Below are positions 1-11,592 of a DNA stretch of 64,000 nucleotides, piece after piece. The stretch is from contig CM022297.1 of assembly GCA_011799875.1 (NCBI GenBank), positions 76,636,488-76,700,487 of the forward strand. Reading direction: 5' to 3'. Source of the DNA: Thinopyrum elongatum (Eukaryota; Streptophyta; Magnoliopsida; Poales; Poaceae). The notes beneath the pieces were generated by a model. That model ran no database searches. It was not told where the DNA came from and saw only the letters and a list, made by a program, of their open reading frames with translations. Positions within the stretch are counted from its first letter, which is position 1. Each line of letters starts with the position of its first letter. The position numbers and the translations under genes are program-made.

Positions 1-433
1 AGAGCATCTTTATAATCACCCAGTTACGTTGTGACGTTTGATAGCACACAAGGCATTCTTCCGGTATCTGGGAGTTGCATAATCTCATAGTCGAAGGAAT
101 ATGTATTTGACATGAAGAAAGTAGTAGCAATAAAACTGAACGATCATTTATGCTAAGCTAACGGATGGGTCTTGTCCATCACATCATTCTCCTAATGATG
201 TGATCCCGTTCATCAAATGACAACACATGTCTATGGTTAGGAAACTTAACCATCTTTGATTAACGAGCTAGTCTAGTAGAGGCTTACTAGGGACACGGTG
301 TTTTGTCTATGTATCCACACATGTATCAAGTTTCCGATTAATACAATTCTAGCATGAATAATAAACATTTATCATGATATAAGGAAATATAAAATAACAA
401 CTTTATTATTGCCTCTAGGGCATATTTCCTTCA
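1..433 (-). repeat. Angela-like 3' LTR (outer 433 bp)
   Basis: Colinear with 11160-11592 with seven substitutions and no indel. It ends at 433 in ...GGGCATATTTCCTTCA, the complement of the LTR start TGAAGGAAATATGCCC. The rest of this LTR lies before the window. Confidence 0.93.
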
Positions 434-441
434 GTCTCCCA
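434..441 (-). other. Angela polypurine tract (PPT)
   Basis: The minus strand reads GTGGGAGAC directly next to the 3' LTR start. This is the expected plus-strand priming site and fixes the element's direction. Confidence 0.8.
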
Positions 442-1105
442 CTTGCACTAGAGTCAATAATCTAGTTCACATCGCCATGTGATTTAACACCAATAGTTCA
501 CATCTTTATGTGATTAACACCCATAGTTCACATCGCCATGTAACCAACATCCAAAGGGTTTACTAGAGTCAATAATCTAGTTCACATCGCTATGTGATTA
601 ACACCCAAAGAGTACTAAGGTGTGATCATGTTTCGCTTGTGAGAGAAGTTTAGTCAACGGGTCTGCCACATTTAGATCCGTATGTATTTTGCAAATTTCT
701 ATGTCTACAATGCTCTACATGGAGCTACTCTAGCTAATTACTCCCACATTCCATACGTATCTAGATTGAGACTTAGAGTCATCTAGATCAGTGTCAAAGC
801 TTGCATCGACGCAACTCTTTATGACGAACTCTTTATCACCTCCATAACCGAGAAACATTTCCTTTGTCCTCTAAGGATAATTTTGACCGCTGTCTAGTTA
901 TCTACTCCTGGATCACTATTGTACCCCCTTGACGAACTCATGGCAAGGTACACAACAGGTTTGGTACACAACATGGCATACTTTATAGAACCTATGGCTG
1001 AGGCGAACCTATGGCTGAGGCATAGGGAATGACTTTCATTCTCTCTCTATCTTCTGCCGTGGTCGGGCTTTGAGTCTTACTCAATTTTACACCTCACAAT
1101 ACAGG
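442..1105 (-). pseudogene. Degenerate Angela RNase H and 3' untranslated region
   Basis: No open frame survives. By position, between the RT YVDD block and the PPT, this should hold the RNase H end of pol plus the 3' untranslated region. It contains diverged direct repeats of a 'GTTCACATCGCCATGTGATT' phrase between about 463 and 600. A 17-bp tandem duplication (GAACCTATGGCTGAGGC) lies at about 988-1022. The assignment is by position and general family resemblance, not by a readable protein. Confidence 0.55.
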
Positions 1106-2038
1106 CTAGAACTCCTTCTTTGACTGATCCATTTTGAACTCCTTCAAAATCTTGTCAAGGTATGTACTCATTGAAAATCTTATCAAGCGTCTTGATCTAT
1201 CTCTATAGATCTTGATGCCCAATATGTAAGCAGCTTCACCGAGGTCTTTCATTGAAAAATTCTTATTCAAGTATCCTTTTATGCTATCCAGAAATTCTAT
1301 ATCATTTCCAATCAGCAATATGTCATCCACATATAATATCAGAAATGCTACAGAGCTCCCACTCACTTTCTTGTAAATACAGGCTTCATCATAAGTCTGT
1401 ATAAAACCATATGCTTTTGATCACCTTATCAAAGCGTATATTCCAACTCCGAGATGCTTGCACCAGTCCATAGATGGATCGCTGGAGCTTGCATACTTTT
1501 GTTAGCACCTTTAGGATTGACAAAACCTTTTGGTTGCATCATATACAACTCTTCTTTAAGAAATCCATTAAGGAATGCAGTTTTGACATCCATTTGCCAG
1601 ATTTCATAAAATGCAGCAATTGCTAACATGATTCGGACAGACTTAAGTATCGCTACGAGTGAGAAAATCTCATCGTAGTCAACACCTTGAACTTTGTCGA
1701 AAACCTTCTGCGACAAGTCGAGCTTTGTAGATAGTAACACTACCATCAGCGTCCGTCTTCCTCTTGAAGATCCATTTATTCTCAATGGCTTGCCGATCAT
1801 CGGGCAAGTCCACCAAAGTCCACACTTTGTTCTTATACATGGATCCTATCTCAGATTTCATGGCCTCAAGCCATCTGTCGGAATCTGGGCTCATCATAGC
1901 TTCTTCATAGTTCGTAGGTTCGCCTGGGTCTAGTAACATGACTTCCAGTACAGGATTCCCGTACCACTCTGGTGCGGATCGTGTTCTGGTTGACCTACGA
2001 AGTTCTGTAGTAACTTGATCTGAAGTTTCATGATCATC
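1106..2038 (-). pseudogene. Angela reverse transcriptase fragments
   Basis: Three overlapping frames on the minus strand rebuild the Copia RT domain order. The piece ending near 1679 has the N-terminal block (WTLVDLPDDR, KWIFKRKTDADG, YKARLVAEGF). The piece at 1429-1721 has the block with the first catalytic aspartate (MDVKTAFLNGFL). The piece at 1106-1366 has the catalytic YVDDILLIGND and the following SMKDLGEA block. Frame changes near 1690 and 1400 mean no single frame encodes the domain. In the intact element this followed the integrase directly; the two are now parted by the solo LTR at 2044-6282. Confidence 0.88.
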
Positions 2039-2043
2039 ATCAT
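2039..2043. repeat. TSD of solo LTR, left copy (ATCAT)
   Basis: ATCAT directly precedes TGTAACACCCCC and recurs directly after ...GGGCGTCACA at 6283-6287. The 5-bp length fits LTR-retrotransposon integration. Confidence 0.9.
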
Positions 2044-2519
2044 TGTAACACCCCCAGTGGTTAACTACAGTAATCACCCTTTTGATTATGCCATGTCATC
2101 ATGTTTAACAGTGCATGATCATCATTTGCATCATAATGCATTTCAACTTCTAACTCAAATTCAAATTAAATTAAAGTGGAAAATAAAAGTTGTTCAAACT
2201 GGAAAACTAAAATGTGCATCTTGTTGCAAATATTCCCCTAGCATTTATAAAAATGATTGCAACATTAGTTGGAATTGTAAAAGGACTCGAACAACAAGAA
2301 ACAGCAGCAACATAGCACTATTCAACCCCTTTTCAATTAAATAAAATCCAAACCAAAAAGATATGGACGCCAAACCAGTTTCTAGCAGTGACTAATAATG
2401 CACCATATTTATTTGGGCTAGTTTCATATTTTACAAAAGTATTTTGAAATCAAAACAAAAGTCAAAACAGAAACTAAAAAGAGAAAACAGAAAAGAAAAG
2501 AAGAAAAAGAAAAAGACCC

Positions 2520-3470
2520 ACTGTGCTGGGCCTAAGTCAGCACAGTGGCCGGCCCAGCCCAACTCGCTCGTCCTCTTCGTACTGCTCACGCCCGGGGCTC
2601 GCTGTCGAGCACCTGGCGCACGCACGCGCGCACGCCCAGGCCCCCCCTCCCTCGCGGTTGACAGCGCGTCGCCGCGACTGCCGCGTATATGAGTAGCACC
2701 CCGGATCCCCTGGCTCTCCCTCGCCTCACTCTCCCCTGGACACCACCTCTCCTCTCTCTCCAGTGCGCAGCCATGGCACCGCCGCCGTAGCACGCGCGGC
2801 CACCGCCTCTGCCTCGTCGCGTGACCGTGCCCGCATGGTTCGCCTCCGTCGACTACGCCTCTCCCCCGAGCCCCACGAGCTAGAAGGCGTCGCTGCGTCG
2901 CCGGCGCCGTCATCTTCCACCTTCGGCCGCCGCACGCCATCGCCGACTCCGGCCACTCCGAGCCCTCCCCGCGCACGCTAAGCTCACCTACAGACTCGCT
3001 GTGAGCACCTCGTCCCCCTCCCCCTCTCCCCGCGCGCTCTTCGTGCCCGTACGCGTCGCCCCTCTTTCGCCCGAACGCACCGCCGCCTAGCTCGTCGCCG
3101 GTGCCGTTCCGGTGACCAAACGGCCTCGGGCCCGTGCGCATCGTGCTCCCCGCATCGCGCAGGCCACACCTAGCTTCTCCTTTCGCTCGCTAGCGCGCCG
3201 TAGCGCCGACCCCGTGCACCACCCGAACGCCATCGCCGCTGCGGTCATCGCCGGCGCCGTTCCCGGCGGCCCCCAACCACGCCAACACCACCACGTGACG
3301 CGGCGCTCGCCGCCCGTTCGAACGGGCCAAGCCACGGCCCCGGAGACGCCCTGAGGGCGAAACCGGCGCGACTCCGGCGGCCGGTCCGACGTGGCGCCAC
3401 GGGCCCCACGGCCCAGCCACTGACTCTGGGCCCCACTGGGTCCCGTTGACCTAGTCCACGCTGACTGGGC
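2520..3470 (+). promoter_or_regulatory. GC-rich promoter-like core of the solo LTR
   Basis: Roughly 950 bp of strongly GC- and CpG-rich sequence in an otherwise AT-rich LTR. A TATA-like GCGTATATGAG lies at about 2683-2693, followed by a long CT-rich stretch like a U5 or leader start. The promoter role is inferred from composition and position only. Confidence 0.4.
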
Positions 3471-4559
3471 GGGCCCTGTGTCTATGACATGTGGGTCCCG
3501 CTCGGTAAAACGTTTTATTAAATAAATAATCCGTTAATAAAATTAATTAGTGATTTAAAACACTAATTACCCACTGACTGCTGGGCCCCGCCTGCTAATT
3601 AGTTTAAATAGATTAAGCTAACTCTGTTTAGTTAACTGGGTCACTGACATGTGGGCCCCACATATCAGGTTTGACCTGGCCGGCCCCCTGTTGACTGCTG
3701 ACGTCATCCATGCGTCATGCTGACGTCACCCTGCTACTGTTCTGGATAATTCGAATTAATAATAAATCTGTAATTTCAGAATATTGTTTAAACTTTAGAA
3801 AATCATATCTTTTAAACCGTAACTCCGATGAAAATACTTTCTACATGAAAGTTGCTCAGAACGACGAGACGAATCCGAGTACGCGATCCGTTCGTCCGTC
3901 ACACGTCCCTAACTATCCGAACATGCAACATTCCCCCTCCGGTTCGTCTATCCGATAAATCCAAAGACCCGGGAAATATCACCAGATATTCTCCCGCAAC
4001 GCCTGATACGTATAGTACTGCGTTAGACTACCCCTAGCACTGCGTACTGCCATGTCATACTTTGTGTTGCTCATATTTACTGTGTATTTATACTGTTTCC
4101 TCCCCCTCTTCTCTCTCGTTAGACCCTGACACCGACGTCGTCCCCGAGACCGACGCAGCTCCGGATCCCGAAGACACCATAGACGACCTTGCCCTTGCCG
4201 CCGAGCAACCAGGCAAGCCGCCCCCTTTGATCATCCCGATATCGCCCATTCTAATTTTCCATGCTTGCATTAGAATTGCTGCTACTACTGCTTTACCTAT
4301 TCTGATGCATAGCCTGTTCATTGTAACCTGCTGTTGATAATTACCTACATATCCTAAACTGTTTAGTCTAGGCTGGGTAGAGACCTATCAGTGAACCCAC
4401 TTATCCCGACTGCCGCGCTGGATCGTCAGAAGACCCGATCAACGGGATTGAAGACCAGGCCCCGACACCGCACATCACCCCCCCCTTAGTTGTAACGACA
4501 CTGCAGCGTTACTATCAAGTGCCGAGGGTGAAACCTCATGTAGCACTTCTGATGTTAAC

Positions 4560-4740
4560 TCTGTAGAGTAGCTATTCGATCGTGGTCATCGAGGGTGATT
4601 CCTCCTTCTCCACTTCCGATACGACGCTGTCGTACAACACATCAAGTGTGAACTCATCGAGGGTGATTCCTCCTAAGTTCGACTTGACGGTTACATCGAG
4701 TGGGCATCCGTCGAGGGTGATACCTCGGATTTCCTTGATG
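4560..4740 (+). repeat. Short direct repeats CATCGAGGGTGAT
   Basis: The phrase ATCGAGGGTGATTCCTCC or a close variant occurs at about 4588, 4658 and 4710 within the solo LTR. It looks like a degenerate local duplication and has no coding meaning. Confidence 0.6.
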
Positions 4741-5512
4741 TTATGGACACACGGTTACTGTGACTTTACTGCTGAACCTTGATAGAGACGGGTCGGCCCC
4801 GAAGGGGGACCCGAGGAAGCTACTTTTACTACAGGACTGAAGGGACAGGCGGTACCACCCAGTAGAGGTGGACCTGAGTTCCCGACAGTCTTTTACGAGA
4901 CGGGTTGACCTGGATGGTGCTCGAGTGTTGAATACGAGGCGTGGCCGGGCATTCATGGCCCTTGCCGCAAGTCCTCGAGACGGGGCGACGGGGTCACATC
5001 TTTCGTGAGTCTCTGCTCGTTACCGCAAGCCCCTAGTCCTAGCGATTTGGATATTTGATCCGAGCAGGCCTCTGGTCTGATAGCACTAACCATCACGTGG
5101 GCATAGTATGGGCGTTCTGCATCGTAGCATCAGCCGAAAGCTCTGTCAGACGTCCAGTTCAGCATGGCGGCACGGACGGACCGGCGCCCTCCTGGTGCCA
5201 GGCTTCTCCCTGCGCGCAACGACTCGGAGTGCACAGGGCGATGGCCCAAGACCTCTGAGCGCTTAGGATGTAGACCGACGGGGACCTCTCTGCTGAGCTA
5301 TAGGTAGGGTTGCGATGTGTCGTTTGGCCGAGGCCAGGCATGACCCAGGAAAGTGTGTCCGGCCGGAGTTAATCGAGCGTGTTGGGTAAGTTGGTGCACC
5401 CCTGCAGGGAAGAACATTTCTATCGATAGCCGGTCCTACGGTAAAGGACACTCGGAGTTGTATCCTGATTGATACAATTTAGAACTGGATACCTGTGATG
5501 AGACCTGTATAT

Positions 5513-5632
5513 ATGGCTCTGGGATTGCTTCTCGCAGGGAGTCGAGAAGGGATCTCAGGACGAGGTTTGATGACGTTATGGCTCTGGGATTGCTTTCTCG
5601 CAGGGAGTCGAGAAAGGATCTCAGGATGAGGT
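5513..5632 (+). repeat. Tandem duplication, unit about 65 bp
   Basis: Two adjacent units each begin ATGGCTCTGGGATTGCTT (5513 and 5578) and contain CGCAGGGAGTCGAGAA and GGATCTCAGGA. They differ by a few substitutions and small indels. Part of the solo LTR. Confidence 0.85.
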
Positions 5633-6282
5633 TGATATTATTACTGCTACATTATATGGTATTGTTCTACTCTCTTCTACTGCTGCAAGACCGCTGAAGA
5701 TGCTAGTCTTCGATAGGACTAGGCCTTCTCTCTATTCTGGCATTTCTGCAGCCCAGTCCACATATACAGCCTCCCCTTGATAATGTTGCATATGTAGTGT
5801 AGATCCTTGCTTGCTGAGTACTTCAGAGTACTCACGGTTGCTTTTCTTTCCTTTTTCCCCCATATCAGTTCGTCGTGACCAGATGACGGAGCCGCTGAGA
5901 CCGCTACCCTGCCGACGTTCGACTACTACTACTACCCCGAGGATGGCTTCTGCTACGAGTTGGCTGTCGACCAGGAGTAGGTTCGGAAGTTCCAGGCAGG
6001 AGGCCTGCGCCTTTCGATCGTAGTGTTTTATTTTGCCCCGCCTTTCTAAAGGCCTTTCTGTTTCTCTTTCATATCTGTACTCAGATAACTGATGCTTCCG
6101 CTGACGCTTGTATGCCATCGAGCTATGTATTCGAGCCCTCGAGGCCCCGGCTTGTAATATAAAGCTTGTATGACTTTATTTATGTTTTAGAGTTGTGTTG
6201 TGATATCTTCCCGTGAGTCCTTAGGCTTGATCGTGTGCATTTGCGTGTATGATTAGTGCACGATCGGGCCGGGGGCGTCACA

Positions 6283-6287
6283 ATCAT
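6283..6287. repeat. TSD of solo LTR, right copy (ATCAT)
   Basis: Identical to 2039-2043. Confidence 0.9.
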
Positions 6288-7482
6288 TAGCTTCCTCTCT
6301 AGTTGGTGTAGGCATCACGGGAACGGTTTTCTGTGATGAGCTACTTTCCAATTTGAGAGAAGGTACAATTACCTCATCAAGTTCTACTTTCCTCCCACTC
6401 ACTTCTTTCGAGCGAAACTCCTTCTCTAGAAAGGTTCCATTCTTGGCAACAAAGATCTTGCCTTCGGATCTGTGGTAGAAGGTGTACCCAATTGTTTCCT
6501 TAGGGTATCCTATGAAGACGCACTTCTCCGATTTGGGTTCGAGCTTATCAGGCTGAAGCCTTTTGACATAAGTGTCGCGACCCCAAACTTTAAGAAACGA
6601 CAGCTTAGGTTTCTTGCCAAACCACAGTTCATACGGTGTCGTCTCAACGGATTTAGATGGTTCCCTATTTAATGTGAATGCAGCTGTCTCTAATGCATAA
6701 CCGCAAAACGATAGTGGTAAATCGTTAAGAGACATCATAGATCGCACCATATCTAATAAAGTACGGTTACGACGTTCGGACACACCATTACGCTGTGGTG
6801 TTCCAGGTGGCGTGAGTTGTGAAACTATTCCACATTGTTTTAAATGAAGGCCAAACTCGTAACTCAAATATTTGCCTCCGCAATCAGATCGTAGAAACTT
6901 TATTTTCTTGTTACGATAATTCTACACTTCACTCGGAAATTCTTTGAACTTTTCAAATGTTTCAGACTTGTGTTTCATCAAGTAGATATATCCATACCTA
7001 CTTAAATCATCTATGAAGGTCAGAAAATAACGATACCCGCCGCGTGCTTCAACACTCATCGGACCACATACATCGGTATGTATTATTTCGAATAAGTCAT
7101 TAGCTCGCTCCATTGTTCCGGAGAATGGAGTTTTAGTCATCTTGCCCATGAGGCATGGTTCGCAAGTATCAAATGATTCATAATCAAGTGATTCCAAAAG
7201 TCCATCTGCATGGAGTTTCTTCATGCGCTTTACACCAATATGACCTAAACGGCAGTGCCACAAGTATGTTGCACTATCATTATTAACTTTGCATCTTTTG
7301 GCATCAATATTATGAATATGTGTATCACTACGATCGAAATTCAATAAACCATTTACATTGAGTGTATGACCATAGAATGTTTTGTTCATGTAAACAGAAC
7401 AACAATTATTCTCTGACTTAAATGCATAATCGTATCGCAATAAACATGATCCAATCATATTCATGCTCAACGCAAACACCAA
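6288..7482 (-). pseudogene. Angela integrase, broken
   Basis: Minus-strand frame with the Copia integrase layout. The N-terminal HHCC zinc finger reads WHCRLGHIG followed by DTCEPCLMGK. The first catalytic aspartate is in IIHTDVCGPM and the second in the SDCGGKYL block near 6880. The glutamate lies in NGVSERRNRTLLDMV near 6800. A TAG stop near 6907 splits the domain into 6922-7482 and the 6867-side frame. The C-terminal part (YELWFGKKPKLSFLKVWG, FIGYPKETIGYTFY) follows. The frame runs into the solo LTR at 6282. Confidence 0.9.
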
Positions 7483-7509
7483 GTAACATTTATTTATTTA
7501 GGTCCAACA

Positions 7510-8327
7510 CTAATCCCGAAGGTAGAGGGAGTGTGCGATGGTGATCTTATCAACCTTGGAATCACTTCCAACACACATTGTCACCTCGTCATTAACTAGT
7601 CTCTGTTCATTTTGCAACTCCTGTTTCGAGTTACTAATCTTAGCAACTGAACCGGTATCAAATACACAGGGGCTACTATGAACACTATTAAAATACACAT
7701 CAATAACATGTATATCAAATATACGTTTGTTCACTTTGCCATCCTTCTTATCCGCCAAGTATTTGGGGCAGTTCCGCTTCCAGTAACAATTTCCTTTGCA
7801 GTAGAAGCACTCAGTTTCAGGCTTCGGTCCAGCTTTGGGCTTCTTCATGGGAGCGACAACTTGCTTGCCATTCTTCTTGAAGTTCCCTTTCTTTCCCTTT
7901 TGCCCTTTTTCTTGAAACTAGTGGTCTTGTTAACCATCAACATTTGATGCTCTTTCTTGATTTCTACCTTCGCCGATTTCAGCATCGCGAAGAGTTCGGG
8001 AATCGTTTTCGTCATCCCTTGCATATTATAGTTCATCACGAAGTTCTAGTAGATTGGTGATAGTGACTAGAGAACTCTGTCAATCACTATCTTATTTGGA
8101 AGATTAACTCCCACTTGATTCAAGTGATTGTACTACCCAGACATTCTGAGCATATGCTCACTTGCTGAGCTATTCTCCTCCATCTTGTAGGCAAAGTACT
8201 TGTCAGAGGTCTCATACCTCTCGACACGGGCATGAGTCTGAAATACCAATTTTAGCTCTTGGAACATCTCATATGTTCCATGGCGTTCAAAATGTCTTTG
8301 AAACCCCGATTCTAAGCCGTAAAGCAT
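7510..8327 (-). pseudogene. Angela gag and protease remnants
   Basis: Several minus-strand frames give parts of Copia Gag: MLYGLESGFQRHFERHGTYE near 8327, and the ELFAMLKSAKVEIKKEH segment and a lysine-rich tract near 7900-8000. A zinc knuckle follows at about 7800, reading CFYCKGNCYWKRNC. The usual histidine of the CX2CX4HX4C motif is tyrosine here, so the knuckle is probably non-functional. The protease active site follows as VFDTGSVAKI (7650-7680). Stops and frame changes separate the pieces. Confidence 0.85.
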
Positions 8328-9787
8328 GGCGCACTAAACTATCAAGTAGTCATCATATTGAGCTTGTCAAACGTTCATAACGTCTGTATCTGCTCCTGCA
8401 ATAGGTCTGTCACCTAGCGGTGCATCAAGGACATAATTCTTCTATGCAGCAATGAGGATAATCCTCAGATCACGGACCCAGTCCGCATCATTGCTACTAT
8501 CATCTTTCAATTTATTTTTCTCTAGGAACATATCAAAAACATAGGGGAGCTACAACGCGAGCTATTGATCTACAACATAATTTGCAAATACTATCAGGAC
8601 TAAGTTCATGATAAATTAAAGTTCAATTAATCAAATTTCTTAAGAATTCCCACTTAAATAGACATCCCTCAAGTCATCTAAGTGATACGTGATCCAAATC
8701 AACTAACCCATGTCCGATCATCACGTGAGATGGGGTAGTCATCAATGGAGAACATCTCTATGTTGATCATATCTACTATATGATTCACATTCGATCTTTT
8801 GATCTCCAGTGTTCCGAGGCCATGTCTGTACATGCCAGGCTCGTCAAGTTTAACCCGAGTATTCCGCATGTGCAAAACTGTCTTGCACCCGTTGTATTTA
8901 AACGTAGAGTCTATCACACCCGATCATCACGTGGTGTCTCAACACGACGAACTGTCGCAACGGTGCATACTCAGGGAGAACACTTATACCTTGAAATTTA
9001 GATAAGGGATCATCTTATAATGCTACCGCCGTACTAAGCAAAATAAGATGCGTAAAATATAAACATCACATGCAATCAAAATATGTGACATGATATGGCC
9101 ATCATCATCTCGTGCTTTTGATCTCCATCTCCAAAGCATCGTCATGATCTCCATCGTCACCGGCTTGACACCTTGATCTCCATCGTTGCGTCGTGGTCGT
9201 CTCGCCAACTATTGCTTCTACAACTATCGCTAACGCATAGTGATAAAGTAAAGCAATTACATGGCGTTTGCATTTCATACAATAAAGCGACAACCATAAG
9301 GCTCCTGCCAGTTGCCGATAACTTTTACAAAACATGATCATCTCATACAACAACATATATCACATCATGTCTTGACCATATCACATCACAACATGCCCTG
9401 CAAAAACAAGTTAGACGTCCTCTACTTTGTTGTTGCAAGTTTTACGTGGCTGCTACGGGCTTCTAGCAAGAACCGTTCTTACCTACGCATCAAAACCACA
9501 ACGGTGATTTATCAAGTTTGCTGTTTTAACCTTCAACAAGGACCGGCCGTAGTCAAATTTGATTCAACTAAAGTAGAAGAAACAGACACCCGCCAGCCAC
9601 CTTTATGCAAAACTAGTTGCATGTCTGTCGGTGGAACCGGTCTCATGAACGTGGTCATGTATGGTTGGTCCGGGCCGCTTCATCCAACAATACCGCCGAA
9701 TCAAAATAAGACATTGGTGGTAAGCAGTATGATGATCACCGCCCACAACTCTTTGTGTTCTACTCGTGCATATCATCTACGCATAGA
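8328..9787 (-). other. Angela 5' leader and decayed gag start
   Basis: Between the PBS and recognisable Gag there is no convincing frame. The short minus-strand frame at 8699-8917 is the only one with slight protein character. The plus-strand frame at 9312-9818 runs into the LTR and is taken as chance. The true gag start should lie near 8600 but is not readable. Confidence 0.55.
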
Positions 9788-9804
9788 CCTGGCTCGGATG
9801 CCAC
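9788..9804 (-). other. Angela primer binding site (PBS), degenerate
   Basis: Directly after the 5' LTR the minus strand reads GTGGCATCCGAGCCAGG. This is a decayed form of the TGGTATCAGAGC initiator-Met tRNA primer site used by Copia elements. Confidence 0.7.
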
Positions 9805-11592
9805 TGTTGGAAACGTAGCATGCAATTTCAAAAAATTTCCTACGCTCACGCAAGATCTATCTAGGAGATGCATAGCAATGAGAGGGGGAGAGTGTGTCTA
9901 CGTACCCTTGTAGACCGAAAGCGGAAGCGTTTGACAACGCGGTTGATGTAGTCGAACTTCTTCTCATTCCGACCGATCAAGCACCAAATGTACGGCACCT
10001 CCGAGTTCTGCACACGTTCAACTCGATGACGTCCCACGAACTCTTGATCCAGCAAAGTGTTGAGGAAATAGATGAGTTCCGTCAGCACAACGACGTGGTG
10101 ACGGTGATGGTGAAGTGATCCGCGTAGGGCTTCGCCTAAGCACCGCGAGAATATGACCGAGGGTGTAATCTGTGGAGGGGGGCACCGCACACGACTAACA
10201 ATTGTTGGTCTGTGTTCTAGGCGCCCCCTCCCCATGTATATATAGGTGGGAGGGATAGGGGAGAGGCCAAGGGGCACCCCAAGTGGGGCCGAATCCCACT
10301 TGGGCTCCTGCCCTAGTTCGCCCCCCCTTCCTTGTATAGGCGCCAGGGGAAGGAAAGGGGAGGTGGCGCCCCCCCTTTCCTTTCTTCCTTGAGGAGGGGA
10401 AGGAAGGAGGGACTTGCCCTCCACCCTTTCCTTTCCCTAGGGATGGCAGGCCTGGTGGAGGGGCGCACCAGCCCCTTGTGGGCTAGTCTGTCCCTCCCTT
10501 GGCCCATTAAGCCCATATCTTTGCCGGGGGGGGGGGGGGTGCCCGGAACCCCTTCCGGTGACCCTATATGTACTCGGTACCCTCCGGAACACTTCCGGTG
10601 TCCGAATACCATCGTCCTAATATCAATCTTTACCTCTCGACCATTTCGAGACTCCTCGTCATGTCCGTGATCTCATCCGGGACTCCGAACAACATTCAGT
10701 CACCAAATCACATAACTCATATAATACTAAATCATCATCAAACTTTAAGCGTGCGGACCCTACGGGTTCGAGAACTATGTAGACATGACCGAGACACTTC
10801 TCCGGTCAATAACCAATAGCGGAACCTGGATGCTCATATTGGCTCCCACATATTCTACGAAGATCTTTATCGGTCGAACCGTTATGACAACATACGTTAT
10901 TCCCTTTATCCATTGGTATGTTACTTGCCCGAGATTCGATCGTCGGTATCTTTATACTTAGTTCAATCTCGTTACTGGCAAGTCTCTTTACTCGTTCCAT
11001 AATACATCATCCTATGATTAACTCATTAGTCACTTTGCTTGCAAGGCTTCTTATGATGTGCATTACCGAGAGGGCCCAGAGATACCTCTCCGATACTCGG
11101 AGTAACAAATCCTAATCTCGATCTATGCCAACCCAACAAACACCTTCGGAGATACCTGTAGAGCATCTTTATAATCACCCAGTTACGTTGTGACATTTGA
11201 TAGCACACAAGGCATTCCTCCGGTATCTGGGAGTTGCATAATCTCATAGTCGAAGGAATATGTATTTGGCATGAAGAAAGCAGTAGCAATAAAACTGAAT
11301 GATCATTTATGCTAAGCTAACGGATGGGTCTTGTCCATCACATCATTCTCCTAATGATGTGATCCCATTCATCAAATGACAACACATGTCTATGGTTAGG
11401 AAACTTAACCATCTTTGATTAACGAGCTAGTCTAGTAGAGGCTTACTAGGGACACGGTGTTTTGTCTATGTATCCACACATGTATCAAGTTTCCGGTTAA
11501 TACAATTCTAGCATGAATAATAAACATTTATCATGATATAAGGAAATATAAAATAACAACTTTATTATTGCCTCTAGGGCATATTTCCTTCA
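9805..11592 (-). repeat. Angela-like 5' LTR, 1788 bp
   Basis: On the minus strand it runs from TGAAGGAAATATGCCC (11592) to ...CATGCTACGTTTCCAACA (9805). A TATATATA box sits at about 10237-10244. A run of about 14 G lies near 10530. The last 433 bases (11160-11592) match 1-433 with seven substitutions. Confidence 0.93.
10237..10244 (-). promoter_or_regulatory. TATA box of the Angela LTR
   Basis: The minus strand reads CCACCTATATATACATGGGG, the expected core promoter placed in the 3' half of the LTR. Confidence 0.65.

Larger units (their letters stand above)
2044..6282 (+). mobile_element. 4.24-kb solo LTR, Sukkula/LARD-like
   Basis: A single block with LTR-type termini (TGTAACACCCCC at the left, GGGGGCGTCACA at the right), a 5-bp TSD (ATCAT) and no internal PBS, PPT or coding domain. 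This is the signature left when two LTRs recombine and delete the internal part. The size and GC-rich front half resemble the very long LTRs of Triticeae LARD elements such as Sukkula; the family name is a recollection. Plus orientation is favoured by a TATA-like site near 2685 followed by a pyrimidine-rich leader, and by AATATAAAG about 120 bp before the right end. Short frames inside are GC-driven shadows. It interrupts the Angela pol gene between integrase and RT. Confidence 0.85.
1..11592 (-). mobile_element. Angela/WIS/BARE-like Copia retrotransposon, cut by window start
   Basis: LTR retrotransposon read on the minus strand. The 433 bases at the window start match the outer end of the complete LTR at 9805-11592, so both LTRs are represented. 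The coding order is gag, protease, integrase, RT, RNase H (integrase before RT), which defines Copia. The LTR starts TGAAGGAAATATGCCC on the minus strand, as I recall for Triticeae Angela elements. All coding parts carry stops or frameshifts, so the copy is dead. A 4.2-kb solo LTR is nested at 2044-6282. The element is itself inserted in the 3' LTR of gypsy element A: the sequence from 11593 (CTAGC...) continues that LTR. The left TSD lies outside the window. Confidence 0.93.

Noticed and set aside
2431..3141. 236-residue minus-strand frame in the solo LTR
   Set aside because: Arg/Gly/Ala-rich product of a CpG-rich stretch, with several overlapping frames on both strands of equal quality.
9312..9818. 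168-residue plus-strand frame
   Set aside because: Antisense to the Angela leader and crosses the PBS and LTR edge; no domain.
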